A stretch of DNA of 24,263 bases from JAPXSY01 sp034003585. GTDB taxonomy: Bacteria; Verrucomicrobiota; Kiritimatiellia; RFP12; UBA1067. The position numbers were made by a program, and so were the translations under genes. How positions within the stretch are numbered: the stretch's first letter is position 1; each line of letters begins with the position of its first letter. The DNA lies in the NCBI GenBank assembly GCA_034003585.1, contig JAVEYH010000047.1, positions 1 through 24,263 on the forward strand, written 5' to 3'. Positions 7,077 to 14,979 of the stretch are shown here, one piece after another. The notes beneath the pieces were generated by a model. It did no database searches and had not been told where the DNA came from. It worked only from the letters and a program-made list of their open reading frames with translations.

Positions 7077-10000
7077 ATGAGCGAGAACGGAACCAGCGGT
7101 GAGTTTGCCCGGCAGGGGTTGTACGATCCCGCATTCGAGAAGGATGCGTGCGGGGTGGGGATGGTTTGCAGTCTGAAGGGCGAGCGGTCGCATGACATCG
7201 TGGTCAAGGCGCTTCAGGTTCTCGGCAATCTCGAACACCGCGGCGCGACCGGATACGACCCCGAGACCGGCGACGGCGCGGGCATCCTGCTGCAAGTGCC
7301 GCACGCGTTCTTCGCGTCCGTTCTGCCGGGGTTGCCCGAGCGCGGCGCGTACGGGGTCGGCATGGTGTTTTTGCCGCTTGACGCCGAGAGCCGGCACCGG
7401 TGTGAAACGACGCTGGAGCGCTGTCTGAAGGAGGAGGGGTTGGCGCCCCTCGGGTGGCGCGATGTGCCGGTCCGGCCCGAGGCGGTCGGCGAGTCGGGCC
7501 GCGCCAGAATGCCGGTGATCCGGCAGATTTTCGTGGGGCAAGGGCGCGTGCCGCGGGAGCGGCTGGACCGCCACCTGTTCATTGCGCGCAAGCTGGCGGA
7601 GAACGCCATCCGCAAAGAAGGGGTCGGCGAGGGCAACCTCTTCTATCTGCCCAGTCTCTCCTCCCGGCTGATCGTCTACAAAGGCCTCATGCGGTCGTTC
7701 CGGGTCGCGGCCTTCTATCCCGATCTCGAGAATCCGCTCACGCACTCGGCGCTGGCGCTGGTGCATCAGCGTTACAGCACCAACACCTTCCCGGCCTGGC
7801 CGTTGGCCCAGCCGTTCCGGTTCATCAGCCACAACGGCGAGATCAACACGCTGCGCGGCAACCTGAACTGGATGAAGGCGCGGCAGGGGCTCTTCGCCTC
7901 CGAGCTGCTGGGCACGGGGCTCGAACGCCTTTTTCCGATCCTGACCGAAGGGGCGAGCGATTCGGCGATTCTCGACAACGCGATCGAACTGCTCTACCAC
8001 GCGGGCCGGAGCCTGCCGCACGCGATCCTGATGCTGATCCCCGAGGCGTGGCACCACCACGCCGAGATGAGTCCGGAAAAACAGGCCTTTTACGAATATC
8101 ACGCCTGTCTGACGGAACCGTGGGACGGACCGGCGTCGATCCCCTTCACGGATGGCGAGGTGATCGGCGCGGTGCTGGACCGCAACGGGCTGCGCCCCTC
8201 CCGCTACACCGTGACCCGCGACGGGCTGGTGATCCTCGCGTCCGAGACCGGTGTGCTGCCGGTCGCGCCCGAAGCGATCGTGTGCAACGGGCGCCTCCAG
8301 CCGGGCCGCATGTTTCTGGTGGACACGCGGCAGGGGCGCATCCTTGACGATGAGGAGATCAAGGCCGGCCTGAGCCGGGCCCGGCCGTACGCCGCATGGC
8401 TGAAGGCGAACCGCATGGATCTGGCGGACCTGCCGCCGAGTGCGGGGCCGCAGGCGCCGGCCGACCCTCTGCGGACAGGCGCGGAACTCGCCGCGCGCCA
8501 GCGCCTGTTCGGGTACACCGCGGAGGATCTGAAGATCACGCTGGCTCCCATGGGCCGCACCGGATACGAACCGGTGGGCTCCATGGGCAATGACGCGCCG
8601 CTGGCGGTGCTCTCCAGCCGGCCGCGCCTGTTTTTCGACTACTTCCACCAGTTGTTCGCCCAGGTCACCAATCCGCCGCTCGACGCGATCCGCGAAGAGC
8701 TGGTGACGTCGCTTGTCTCCTATGTCGGCAAGCAGGGAAATCTGCTGGGGGAGACGCCGGAACAGTGCCGGCTGTTGCGTCTGGAGCACCCGCTGCTCAC
8801 CGAAGAGCGGCTCGACGCGATCCGCGGCTCCGACCGGCCCGCTCTGCGCAGTGTGACGCTGCCCATGCTCTTTGACGCCGACGGGGACGGCCCGGCTCTG
8901 GAGCGTGCGCTGGGCGAGTTGTGCGCGCAAGCGGAGGCCGCGATCGCCGCCGGGGTCATCATTCTGGTCCTTTCCGACCGGCAGGCTTCGGCGTCGCGCG
9001 CGCCGATCCCCTCGCTGCTGGCGCTTTCGGCGGTGCACCAGCATCTGGTGGAACGGCAGCTCCGGACCCATGTGGCGCTGATCGCCGAAGCCGGCGACCC
9101 GCGCGAGGTGCACCATTTCGCGGCGCTGATCGGCTTCGGCGCGGATGCGGTCTGCCCGTATCTGGCCTACGCCTCCCTGCGCGATTTGTGCGAAAACCGC
9201 CTTTATCTGGAAGACCAGCACCCCGGCGAGGTCTGCGAGCGTTTCATCCGGGCGGTGAACAAGGGCCTGCTCAAGGTGATGTCCAAGATGGGCATCTCCA
9301 CGCTGCAGAGTTACCGCGGCGCGCAGATCTTCGAAATCGTGGGGCTGGACAGCCGGGTGACCGACCAGTTCTTCCGCGGCACGGTCTCCCGGATTCAGGG
9401 CATCGGATTGCCGGAAATCGCGGAGGAGGCCCGGCGCGGTCATGCCGCCTGCTTCACCCCGCCGGTCGCGGGAACGGCGGATCTTCCGCCCGGCGGGCTT
9501 CACCAGTGGCGGCGTGACGGCGAAGCGCACCTGTACAATCCGGCGACGATCGCGCTGCTGCAGCAGGCGGTGCGCCAGGATGATCCGGAGCGTTTCCGGC
9601 AGTTCGTCGCGCGGCTGAGCGGCGAGCAGGCCGAGCTTTGCACGCTGCGCGGGCTGTTCACGCTGAAGCCGGCCGCGGCGCCCGTGCCGCTGGAGGAGGT
9701 CGAGCCGTGGACCGAGATCGTCAAGCGCTTCAAGACCGGCGCGATGTCATATGGCTCCATCAGCCGTCAGGCGCATGAGACCCTCGCGATCGCGATGAAC
9801 CGCATCGGCGGCAGCAGCAACAGCGGCGAGGGCGGGGAGGCCCCGGAGCGCTTCCGTCCGGACGCGAAGGGCGACTGGCGGATCAGCATGATCAAACAGG
9901 TGGCGTCGGGCCGGTTCGGCGTGACCAGCCATTATCTCGTGAACGCCCGCGAACTGCAGATCAAAATGGCGCAGGGCGCGAAACCCGGCGAGGGCGGGCA

Positions 10001-11618
10001 ACTGCCGGCCGAGAAGGTCTATCCGTGGATCGCGGCCACACGCTTCTCGACCCCCTATGTCCAGCTCATCTCGCCGCCGCCGCACCACGACATCTACTCC
10101 ATCGAGGATCTGGCGCAGCTCATCCACGACCTCAAGAACGCCAACCCGGAGGCGCGGATCAGCGTGAAGCTGGTCTCGGAGGCCGGGGTGGGGACCGTGG
10201 CGGCGGGGGTCGCCAAAGGCAAGGCCGATCTGATTCTGATCAGCGGGTGGGACGGCGGCACCGGCGCGTCGCCCATGACGGCTGTCAAGCATGCGGGGCT
10301 GCCGTGGGAACTGGGGTTGGCCGAAACCCACCAGACGCTGCTGCGCAACAAACTGCGCAACCGCGTGCGGTTGGAGTGCGACGGCAAGCTGATGTGCGGA
10401 CGCGACGTGGCAGTGGCCTGCCTGCTGGGCGCCGAGGAGTTCGGTTTCGCGACCGCGCCGCTGGTGGCTTTGGGGTGCGTGATGATGCGCGTCTGCCATC
10501 TGAACACCTGTCCGCAGGGCATCGCGACGCAGGATCCGCGGCTGAGCGCCAAGTTTTCGGGGAAACCCGAGTACGTGGTGCGGTTCATGCGGTTCATCGC
10601 CGAGGATTTCCGCCGCGTGATGGCGGGGCTGGGATTCCGGACGGTGGACGAGATGGTCGGACGCACGGACCTGCTGGAGATGCGGCCCGCGCTGGAACAT
10701 TGGAAGGCGCGGGGGCTGGATTACGCGCCGATCCTCCGGAGCCTCCCGTCCGAACCCGCGGAGCGGCGGTGCACGGTGCGGCAGGACCACGGGATCGCGG
10801 GCGCGCTGGATTTGCGGCTGATCGAGCAGGCGGAACCCGCGCTGGAGGGCGGCCAGCCGGTGCGCCTCGAACTCCGCATCCGCAATGTCAACCGGACGGT
10901 CGGCACGATGCTGAGCAGCCGGATCTCCAGGAAGTACGGGGCCGAGGGTCTGCCGGAGGATACGATCCGGATCGCCTGTTCCGGCACCTGCGGTCAGAGT
11001 TTCGGTGCGTTCGGCGCGCCCGGCCTGACTCTCGAGGTGGAGGGCGACGCCAACGATTATTTCGGCAAGGGGCTCTCCGGCGCCAAGCTGATCCTCTACC
11101 CGCCGCGGCAGGCCCGGTTCCGCGCGGAGGAGAACATCATCGTCGGGAATGTCGCGCTGTACGGCGCCACGCGGGGCGAGGCCTATATCCGCGGCATGGC
11201 GGGCGAGCGGTTCGCGGTGCGCAACAGCGGCGCGCGGGCCGTGGTGGAGGGGGTCGGCGACCACGGGTGCGAGTACATGACCGGCGGGCGCGTCGTGGTG
11301 CTGGGTCCCACGGGACGCAATTTCGCGGCGGGCATGAGCGGCGGCATCGCGTATGTGTTGGATGAGAGCGGACTGTTCTGGCGCACGCGCTGCAACCGCG
11401 AGATGGTGGATCTCGAAGGCCTCGACGATCTGGCCGAGTGCGAGGCCGTGCTGGAGCTGATCCGCCGCCATGGCGACGCCACCGGGAGCCCGGTGGCGCG
11501 GCGCGTGATCAACGGGTGGGCCGCGCTGAGGCGGGCCTTTGTCAAGGTCATGCCGCGGGATTACAAGCGGGCGTTGGAGCGGTTGCGGCGTGAGAAGGCG
11601 CAGACGCGGGGCGCCTGA
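7077..11618 (+). CDS. gltB: Glutamate synthase (GOGAT) large subunit
   Basis: GltB makes glutamate from glutamine amide nitrogen and 2-oxoglutarate with electrons passed from GltD. The 1513-residue product has the full bacterial architecture. An Ntn-type glutaminase starts at Cys25 after a short propeptide (DACGVGMV, LEHRGATG). A central domain follows (about 480-780). The FMN/2-oxoglutarate synthase barrel (about 830-1200) includes MSYGSIS and SGWDGGTGASP. The C-terminal GXGXG beta-helix (about 1260-1470) includes RNSGARAVVEGVGDHGCEYM. The [3Fe-4S] cysteines have the standard C-x5-C-x4-C spacing: C1134, C1140 and C1145 in GCVMMRVCHLNTCP. GTG at 7071 is in the same frame, but ATG 7077, preceded by GGGG at 7068-7071, is the more natural start. 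It lies 54 bases after purF and 30 bases before gltD, so co-transcription with gltD is very likely. Confidence 0.96.
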   Translation: MSENGTSGEFARQGLYDPAFEKDACGVGMVCSLKGERSHDIVVKALQVLGNLEHRGATGYDPETGDGAGILLQVPHAFFASVLPGLPERGAYGVGMVFLPLDAESRHRCETTLERCLKEEGLAPLGWRDVPVRPEAVGESGRARMPVIRQIFVGQGRVPRERLDRHLFIARKLAENAIRKEGVGEGNLFYLPSLSSRLIVYKGLMRSFRVAAFYPDLENPLTHSALALVHQRYSTNTFPAWPLAQPFRFISHNGEINTLRGNLNWMKARQGLFASELLGTGLERLFPILTEGASDSAILDNAIELLYHAGRSLPHAILMLIPEAWHHHAEMSPEKQAFYEYHACLTEPWDGPASIPFTDGEVIGAVLDRNGLRPSRYTVTRDGLVILASETGVLPVAPEAIVCNGRLQPGRMFLVDTRQGRILDDEEIKAGLSRARPYAAWLKANRMDLADLPPSAGPQAPADPLRTGAELAARQRLFGYTAEDLKITLAPMGRTGYEPVGSMGNDAPLAVLSSRPRLFFDYFHQLFAQVTNPPLDAIREELVTSLVSYVGKQGNLLGETPEQCRLLRLEHPLLTEERLDAIRGSDRPALRSVTLPMLFDADGDGPALERALGELCAQAEAAIAAGVIILVLSDRQASASRAPIPSLLALSAVHQHLVERQLRTHVALIAEAGDPREVHHFAALIGFGADAVCPYLAYASLRDLCENRLYLEDQHPGEVCERFIRAVNKGLLKVMSKMGISTLQSYRGAQIFEIVGLDSRVTDQFFRGTVSRIQGIGLPEIAEEARRGHAACFTPPVAGTADLPPGGLHQWRRDGEAHLYNPATIALLQQAVRQDDPERFRQFVARLSGEQAELCTLRGLFTLKPAAAPVPLEEVEPWTEIVKRFKTGAMSYGSISRQAHETLAIAMNRIGGSSNSGEGGEAPERFRPDAKGDWRISMIKQVASGRFGVTSHYLVNARELQIKMAQGAKPGEGGQLPAEKVYPWIAATRFSTPYVQLISPPPHHDIYSIEDLAQLIHDLKNANPEARISVKLVSEAGVGTVAAGVAKGKADLILISGWDGGTGASPMTAVKHAGLPWELGLAETHQTLLRNKLRNRVRLECDGKLMCGRDVAVACLLGAEEFGFATAPLVALGCVMMRVCHLNTCPQGIATQDPRLSAKFSGKPEYVVRFMRFIAEDFRRVMAGLGFRTVDEMVGRTDLLEMRPALEHWKARGLDYAPILRSLPSEPAERRCTVRQDHGIAGALDLRLIEQAEPALEGGQPVRLELRIRNVNRTVGTMLSSRISRKYGAEGLPEDTIRIACSGTCGQSFGAFGAPGLTLEVEGDANDYFGKGLSGAKLILYPPRQARFRAEENIIVGNVALYGATRGEAYIRGMAGERFAVRNSGARAVVEGVGDHGCEYMTGGRVVVLGPTGRNFAAGMSGGIAYVLDESGLFWRTRCNREMVDLEGLDDLAECEAVLELIRRHGDATGSPVARRVINGWAALRRAFVKVMPRDYKRALERLRREKAQTRGA

Positions 11619-11635
11619 GCGTCGCGCGGCGCCGG

Positions 11636-11640
11636 GGAGG
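11636..11640 (+). promoter_or_regulatory. Ribosome binding site of gltD
   Basis: GGAGG (within GGGGAGGG) at 11636-11640 is eight bases before ATG 11649. This supports that ATG over the in-frame TTG at 11643. Confidence 0.7.
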
Positions 11641-11648
11641 GATTGCGT

Positions 11649-13133
11649 ATGGGCAAGATCACCGGATTCATGGAATACGGGCGGCAGATGCCGGAACAGC
11701 GTCCGGTGGCGGAACGCCTGAAGGACTATAACGAGGTTTACCGTCCCATGGACGAGCAGGCGCTGATCCGCCAGGCCGCGCGCTGCATGGACTGCGGGAT
11801 CCCGTTCTGCCATTGCGGCTGCCCGCTGGGCAACCTGTGCCCCGAGTGGAACGATCTGGTCTACCGCGGCCAGTGGCGCAAGGCGTGGGAGCGGCTGGAG
11901 GCCACCAACAACTTTCCGGAATTCACGGGCCGGCTGTGTCCGGCTTTGTGCGAAGAGTCCTGCGTGCTCGGCATCCATGAGGCCCCCACCGCGATCCAGC
12001 TCGTCGAAAAATCGGTGATCGAATACGCCTTCACCCACGGCTTTGTCCGGCCCGAACCGCCCGCGCGGCGCACGGGCAGACGGGTCGCGGTGGTGGGCTC
12101 CGGCCCGGCGGGCCTGGCGGCGGCCCAGCAGTTGAACCGCGCGGGCCATGCGGTGACGGTGTTCGAAAAGAGCGAGAAACCCGGCGGGCTGCTGCGGTAC
12201 GGCATTCCGGATTTCAAGCTGGAAAAGTGGGTGTTGGACCGGCGGTTGGAGATCCTGGCCGCCGAAGGGATCGATTTCGTCACCTCCTGCGATCCGTCGG
12301 TCGCGCTTCTGAAAGCGTTTGACGCCACGGTGCTGGCGACCGGCGCGGGCCGGCCGCGCGATCTGCCGATTCCCGGGCGCGAACTGCACGGGATCCATTT
12401 CGCGCTCGACTATCTCACGCAGCAGAACCGCCTGCTGTCCACCGGTCTCGACGGGAAGCAGACCTGGGGACGGATCGATGCGCGCGGCAAGAGCGTGATC
12501 GTGATCGGCGGCGGCGACACGGGCAGCGACTGTGTGGGCACGGCGCTGAGGCAGGGTGCCCGGGAGGTCCACAGTTTCGAACTTATGCCCATGCCTTCCG
12601 AGTCGCGCACGGAGGATCAGCCGTGGCCGTTCTGGCCGATGAAGCTGCGCACCAGCTCCTCGCACAAGGAGGGCGGCGACCGGTTCTGGAGCATTCTGAC
12701 CCGGTCGTTCAAGGGCTATCAGGGACAGGTGCGCTCGCTGGAGACGGTCAATGTGGCCTGGGCCGAACCCGAAGCGGCCGGCGGCCGCCCGCGCCTGGTC
12801 GAGAAACCCGGCACCCTGCAGGAGTGGCACGCGGACTTGGTGCTGCTGGCCCTCGGTTTTCTGGGGCCGGAGACGGACAACGTGATCGCGCGGCTCGGGG
12901 TCGAGGTGGACGCGCGCGGCACTCTCCGCACGGGCGCCGATTATCAGACATCGGTTCCGGGCGTGTTCGCCGCGGGCGACTCCCGCCGCGGGCAGTCGCT
13001 GATCGTGTGGGCGATCGCGGAGGGCCGCCAGTGCGCGGCCGCCGCGGACGCATGGCTGATGGGTTCCAGCGCGCTGCCGCGCGTGGCGGGAGCGGATCTC
13101 ACGGCGGTGAAGCCGGGAAAGGGAGGGCAATGA
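11649..13133 (+). CDS. gltD: Glutamate synthase small subunit (NADPH-dependent)
   Basis: GltD oxidises NAD(P)H and feeds electrons through FAD and two [4Fe-4S] clusters to GltB. The 494-residue protein begins with the cluster domain: C46, C49, C54 and C58 in RCMDCGIPFCHCGCPLGN, then C97, C101 and C105 in RLCPALCEESC. Two additional cysteines, C56 and C64, lie inside the first cluster region, where relatives often have Thr and Ile. The FAD dinucleotide-binding motif VVGSGPAGLAAA is near residue 150 and the NADPH motif GGGDTGSDC starts at 287. The C-terminal GVFAAGDSRRGQSLIVWA closes the flavin site. The stop codon overlaps the pyrG ATG (ATGA at 13130-13133), which couples the two genes translationally. 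NADPH rather than NADH is the usual donor for this bacterial type, but this is not proven by the motif. Confidence 0.95.
   Translation: MGKITGFMEYGRQMPEQRPVAERLKDYNEVYRPMDEQALIRQAARCMDCGIPFCHCGCPLGNLCPEWNDLVYRGQWRKAWERLEATNNFPEFTGRLCPALCEESCVLGIHEAPTAIQLVEKSVIEYAFTHGFVRPEPPARRTGRRVAVVGSGPAGLAAAQQLNRAGHAVTVFEKSEKPGGLLRYGIPDFKLEKWVLDRRLEILAAEGIDFVTSCDPSVALLKAFDATVLATGAGRPRDLPIPGRELHGIHFALDYLTQQNRLLSTGLDGKQTWGRIDARGKSVIVIGGGDTGSDCVGTALRQGAREVHSFELMPMPSESRTEDQPWPFWPMKLRTSSSHKEGGDRFWSILTRSFKGYQGQVRSLETVNVAWAEPEAAGGRPRLVEKPGTLQEWHADLVLLALGFLGPETDNVIARLGVEVDARGTLRTGADYQTSVPGVFAAGDSRRGQSLIVWAIAEGRQCAAAADAWLMGSSALPRVAGADLTAVKPGKGGQ
13121..13126 (+). promoter_or_regulatory. Ribosome binding site of pyrG inside the 3' end of gltD
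   Basis: GGGAGG at 13121-13126 lies three bases before ATG 13130, within the last codons of gltD. The spacing is short. It selects 13130 even though the reading frame is open for 500 bases upstream. Confidence 0.65.
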
Positions 13134-14779
13134 GTTGTAAACACATTTTCGTGACGGGCGGCGTGGTCTCCTCGCTGGGCAAGGGGCTGACCGCCGCATC
13201 GATCGGACTGCTGCTCAAACGCCGCGGGTACCGCATCCGTATGCAGAAACTCGATCCGTATCTCAACGTGGATCCGGGCACCATGTCGCCTTACCAGCAT
13301 GGCGAGGTGTATGTGACCGGCGACGGGCGGGAGACCGATCTCGATCTCGGCCATTACGAGCGTTTCACCGGCATCCCCTGTGACCGGCACAGCAATTACA
13401 CGACCGGCCGCATCTACGGCAATGTGATCGCCCGGGAGCGGGAGGGCGGGTATCTCGGCCAAACGGTCCAGGTGATCCCGCATGTGACCGATGAGATCAA
13501 GCGCGCGATCCGCGCGATCGAGGATGCGGAGACCGACATCGCCATCACCGAGATCGGCGGCACGGCCGGAGACATCGAGTCCCAGCCCTATCTGGAGGCT
13601 ATCCGGCAGTACCATCACGAGATGGGGCCGGGAAACAGCCTCTTCATCCATCTGACCCTGGTGCCATACATCCGGGCCGCCGGGGAGATGAAGACCAAGC
13701 CTTCGCAGCAGTCGGTCGGCATCCTGCGCTCCATCGGCATCGTGCCGGAACTGCTGATCTGCCGCTGCGAACGGCCGTTCGCGCCCGAACACCGCGCCAA
13801 ACTCGCGCTCTTCTGCGGGGTGCGGCCCGAACACGTCATCGAAGAGTGCGACGTGAAAGATTCGATCTACGAGGTGCCGCTGGATCTCCTGCGCCAGGGG
13901 GTGGACGAAAAGATTCTCCGACTGCTGGATCTGCCAGCGGGCACGCCGGACATGGCTGAGTGGAACGCCATGCTCGAGCGCCTGATCCGGCCGCCTCACG
14001 GCGAGGTGGAGATCGCCGTGGTCGGCAAGTACATCAGCCTGCGCGACGCCTACAAGAGCGTGTACGAGGCGTTGACGCACGGCGCGGTGGCGGCCGGCGT
14101 GCGGGTGACGGTCCGCATGGTGGAGTCGGAGGAGGTCGAGCGCGACGGCGCGGCGGCCCGGCTCGGAGGCGTTCACGGGATTCTGGTGCCGGGAGGGTTC
14201 GGCACGCGCGGCGTGGAGGGCAAAATCGCGGCGATCCGCTTTGCCCGCGAGCAGAAGGTCCCTTTTTTCGGCATCTGCCTCGGGATGCAGTGCGCCGTGA
14301 TCGAGTTCGCTCGTCACGCGTGCGGGTTGGCGGAGGCCAACAGCACGGAACTGGCGCCCGGTACGCCGCATCCGGTCATCTCCCTGCTCGATGAGCAGCG
14401 CGGCGTGACGGAGATGGGCGGCACGATGCGCCTGGGCGACTACCCCTGCCAGCTGAAGCCGGGCACCCGCGCGGCGGCGGCGTACCGGCGGGGGGCGATC
14501 AGCGAACGCCACCGCCACCGCTACGAGTTCAACCCCGCCTTTCGCGAAAAACTGGAGGCCAACGGCATGACCGTGGCGGGAGTCTCGCCGGACGGGCGGC
14601 TGGTGGAGATGGTCGAACTCGGGAACCACCCGTGGTTTGTCGCCTGCCAGTTCCATCCCGAATTCGTCTCTTCGCCCGTTGCGCCGCATCCGCTGTTCGC
14701 CGCGTTTGTCGGGGCCGCCGCACGCGCGCGGCCCGGAACCGCGAGTGGCGGCGCGGCGGCTTTGTCGGAACGCGGATGA
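13130..14779 (+). CDS. pyrG: CTP synthase (glutamine-hydrolysing)
   Basis: PyrG aminates UTP to CTP using ATP and the amide nitrogen of glutamine. The 549-residue length is standard. The N-terminal synthetase domain shows FVTGGVVSSLGKGLTAAS (P-loop-like ATP site), LDPYLNVDPGTMSPYQHGEV and DLDLGHYERF. The C-terminal class I glutaminase (from about residue 295) shows IAVVGKYISL, VPGGFGTRG, the nucleophile Cys383 in GICLGMQ, and H509 and E511 in CQFHPEF. ATG 13130 overlaps the gltD stop by four bases; MSCKHIFVTGG is exactly the expected N-terminus. A gltD-pyrG translational coupling is unusual and places pyrimidine amination under the same expression as GOGAT. About 200 bases separate it from glnN. 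Confidence 0.97.
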   Translation: MSCKHIFVTGGVVSSLGKGLTAASIGLLLKRRGYRIRMQKLDPYLNVDPGTMSPYQHGEVYVTGDGRETDLDLGHYERFTGIPCDRHSNYTTGRIYGNVIAREREGGYLGQTVQVIPHVTDEIKRAIRAIEDAETDIAITEIGGTAGDIESQPYLEAIRQYHHEMGPGNSLFIHLTLVPYIRAAGEMKTKPSQQSVGILRSIGIVPELLICRCERPFAPEHRAKLALFCGVRPEHVIEECDVKDSIYEVPLDLLRQGVDEKILRLLDLPAGTPDMAEWNAMLERLIRPPHGEVEIAVVGKYISLRDAYKSVYEALTHGAVAAGVRVTVRMVESEEVERDGAAARLGGVHGILVPGGFGTRGVEGKIAAIRFAREQKVPFFGICLGMQCAVIEFARHACGLAEANSTELAPGTPHPVISLLDEQRGVTEMGGTMRLGDYPCQLKPGTRAAAAYRRGAISERHRHRYEFNPAFREKLEANGMTVAGVSPDGRLVEMVELGNHPWFVACQFHPEFVSSPVAPHPLFAAFVGAAARARPGTASGGAAALSERG

Positions 14780-14786
14780 CGGGTGC

Positions 14787-14820
14787 GACAAAAGCGTCGG
14801 GGCCGCGTTTCGTTTTTGTC
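14787..14820 (+). terminator. Possible terminator-type hairpin downstream of pyrG
   Basis: GACAAAAGCG (14787-14796) pairs with CGTTTTTGTC (14811-14820) over ten positions including one G-T wobble, with a 14-base GC-rich loop. The A-tract and T-tract arms suit a terminator or bidirectional stop just after the pyrG TGA. The stem is AT-weak and no T-run follows, so it may instead only attenuate transcription into glnN. Confidence 0.4.
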
Positions 14821-14861
14821 TGACAGGCAGGCGTTTCGGGTCCGCGCGTTCGGAGTTGGGG

Positions 14862-14893
14862 TTGATTTCCGGCCGGAAACAGTCCACTATAAC
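14862..14893 (+). promoter_or_regulatory. Candidate promoter for glnN
   Basis: TATAAC at 14888-14893 is a good -10-like hexamer in an AT-richer patch. TTGATT at 14862-14867 resembles a -35 but stands 20 bases away, which is too far for an ideal sigma-70 promoter; TTTCCG at 14866-14871 gives 16 bases with a poorer match. It lies about 90 bases before the glnN start. Confidence 0.3.
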
Positions 14894-14969
14894 ACGATTC
14901 ACGCAAAATACAGGTTGGCATGGCGTCTGCTTGAGTGACCGGGTCGGTTAGGTCACAATACGTCAAGGC

Positions 14970-14975
14970 GGAGGA
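14970..14975 (+). promoter_or_regulatory. Ribosome binding site of glnN
   Basis: GGAGGA at 14970-14975 precedes ATG 14980 by four bases. It supports this ATG over the in-frame upstream start at 14935, whose extra residues are not GSIII-like. Confidence 0.7.
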
Positions 14976-14979
14976 AGCG

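Noticed and set aside
5523..9530. Antisense open frame of over 1300 codons opposite purF and gltB
   Set aside because: The translation is rich in Arg, Gln, His and Pro with no recognisable domain. It mirrors the codon-position GC bias of two certain genes on the other strand, so it is a shadow frame.
12623..13129. N-terminal extension of the pyrG frame into gltD
   Set aside because: The true CTP synthase N-terminus (MSCKHIFVTGG) and an RBS are at 13121-13130; upstream residues are a shadow of gltD.
9747..13199. Antisense open frame of 1150 codons opposite gltB and gltD
   Set aside because: Same low-complexity Arg/His/Pro composition with no family match; the opposite strand carries intact GOGAT subunits with all cofactor motifs.
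12944..14902. Antisense open frame of about 650 codons opposite pyrG
   Set aside because: No domain or RBS support, and it fully overlaps a complete CTP synthase; a GC-driven shadow.
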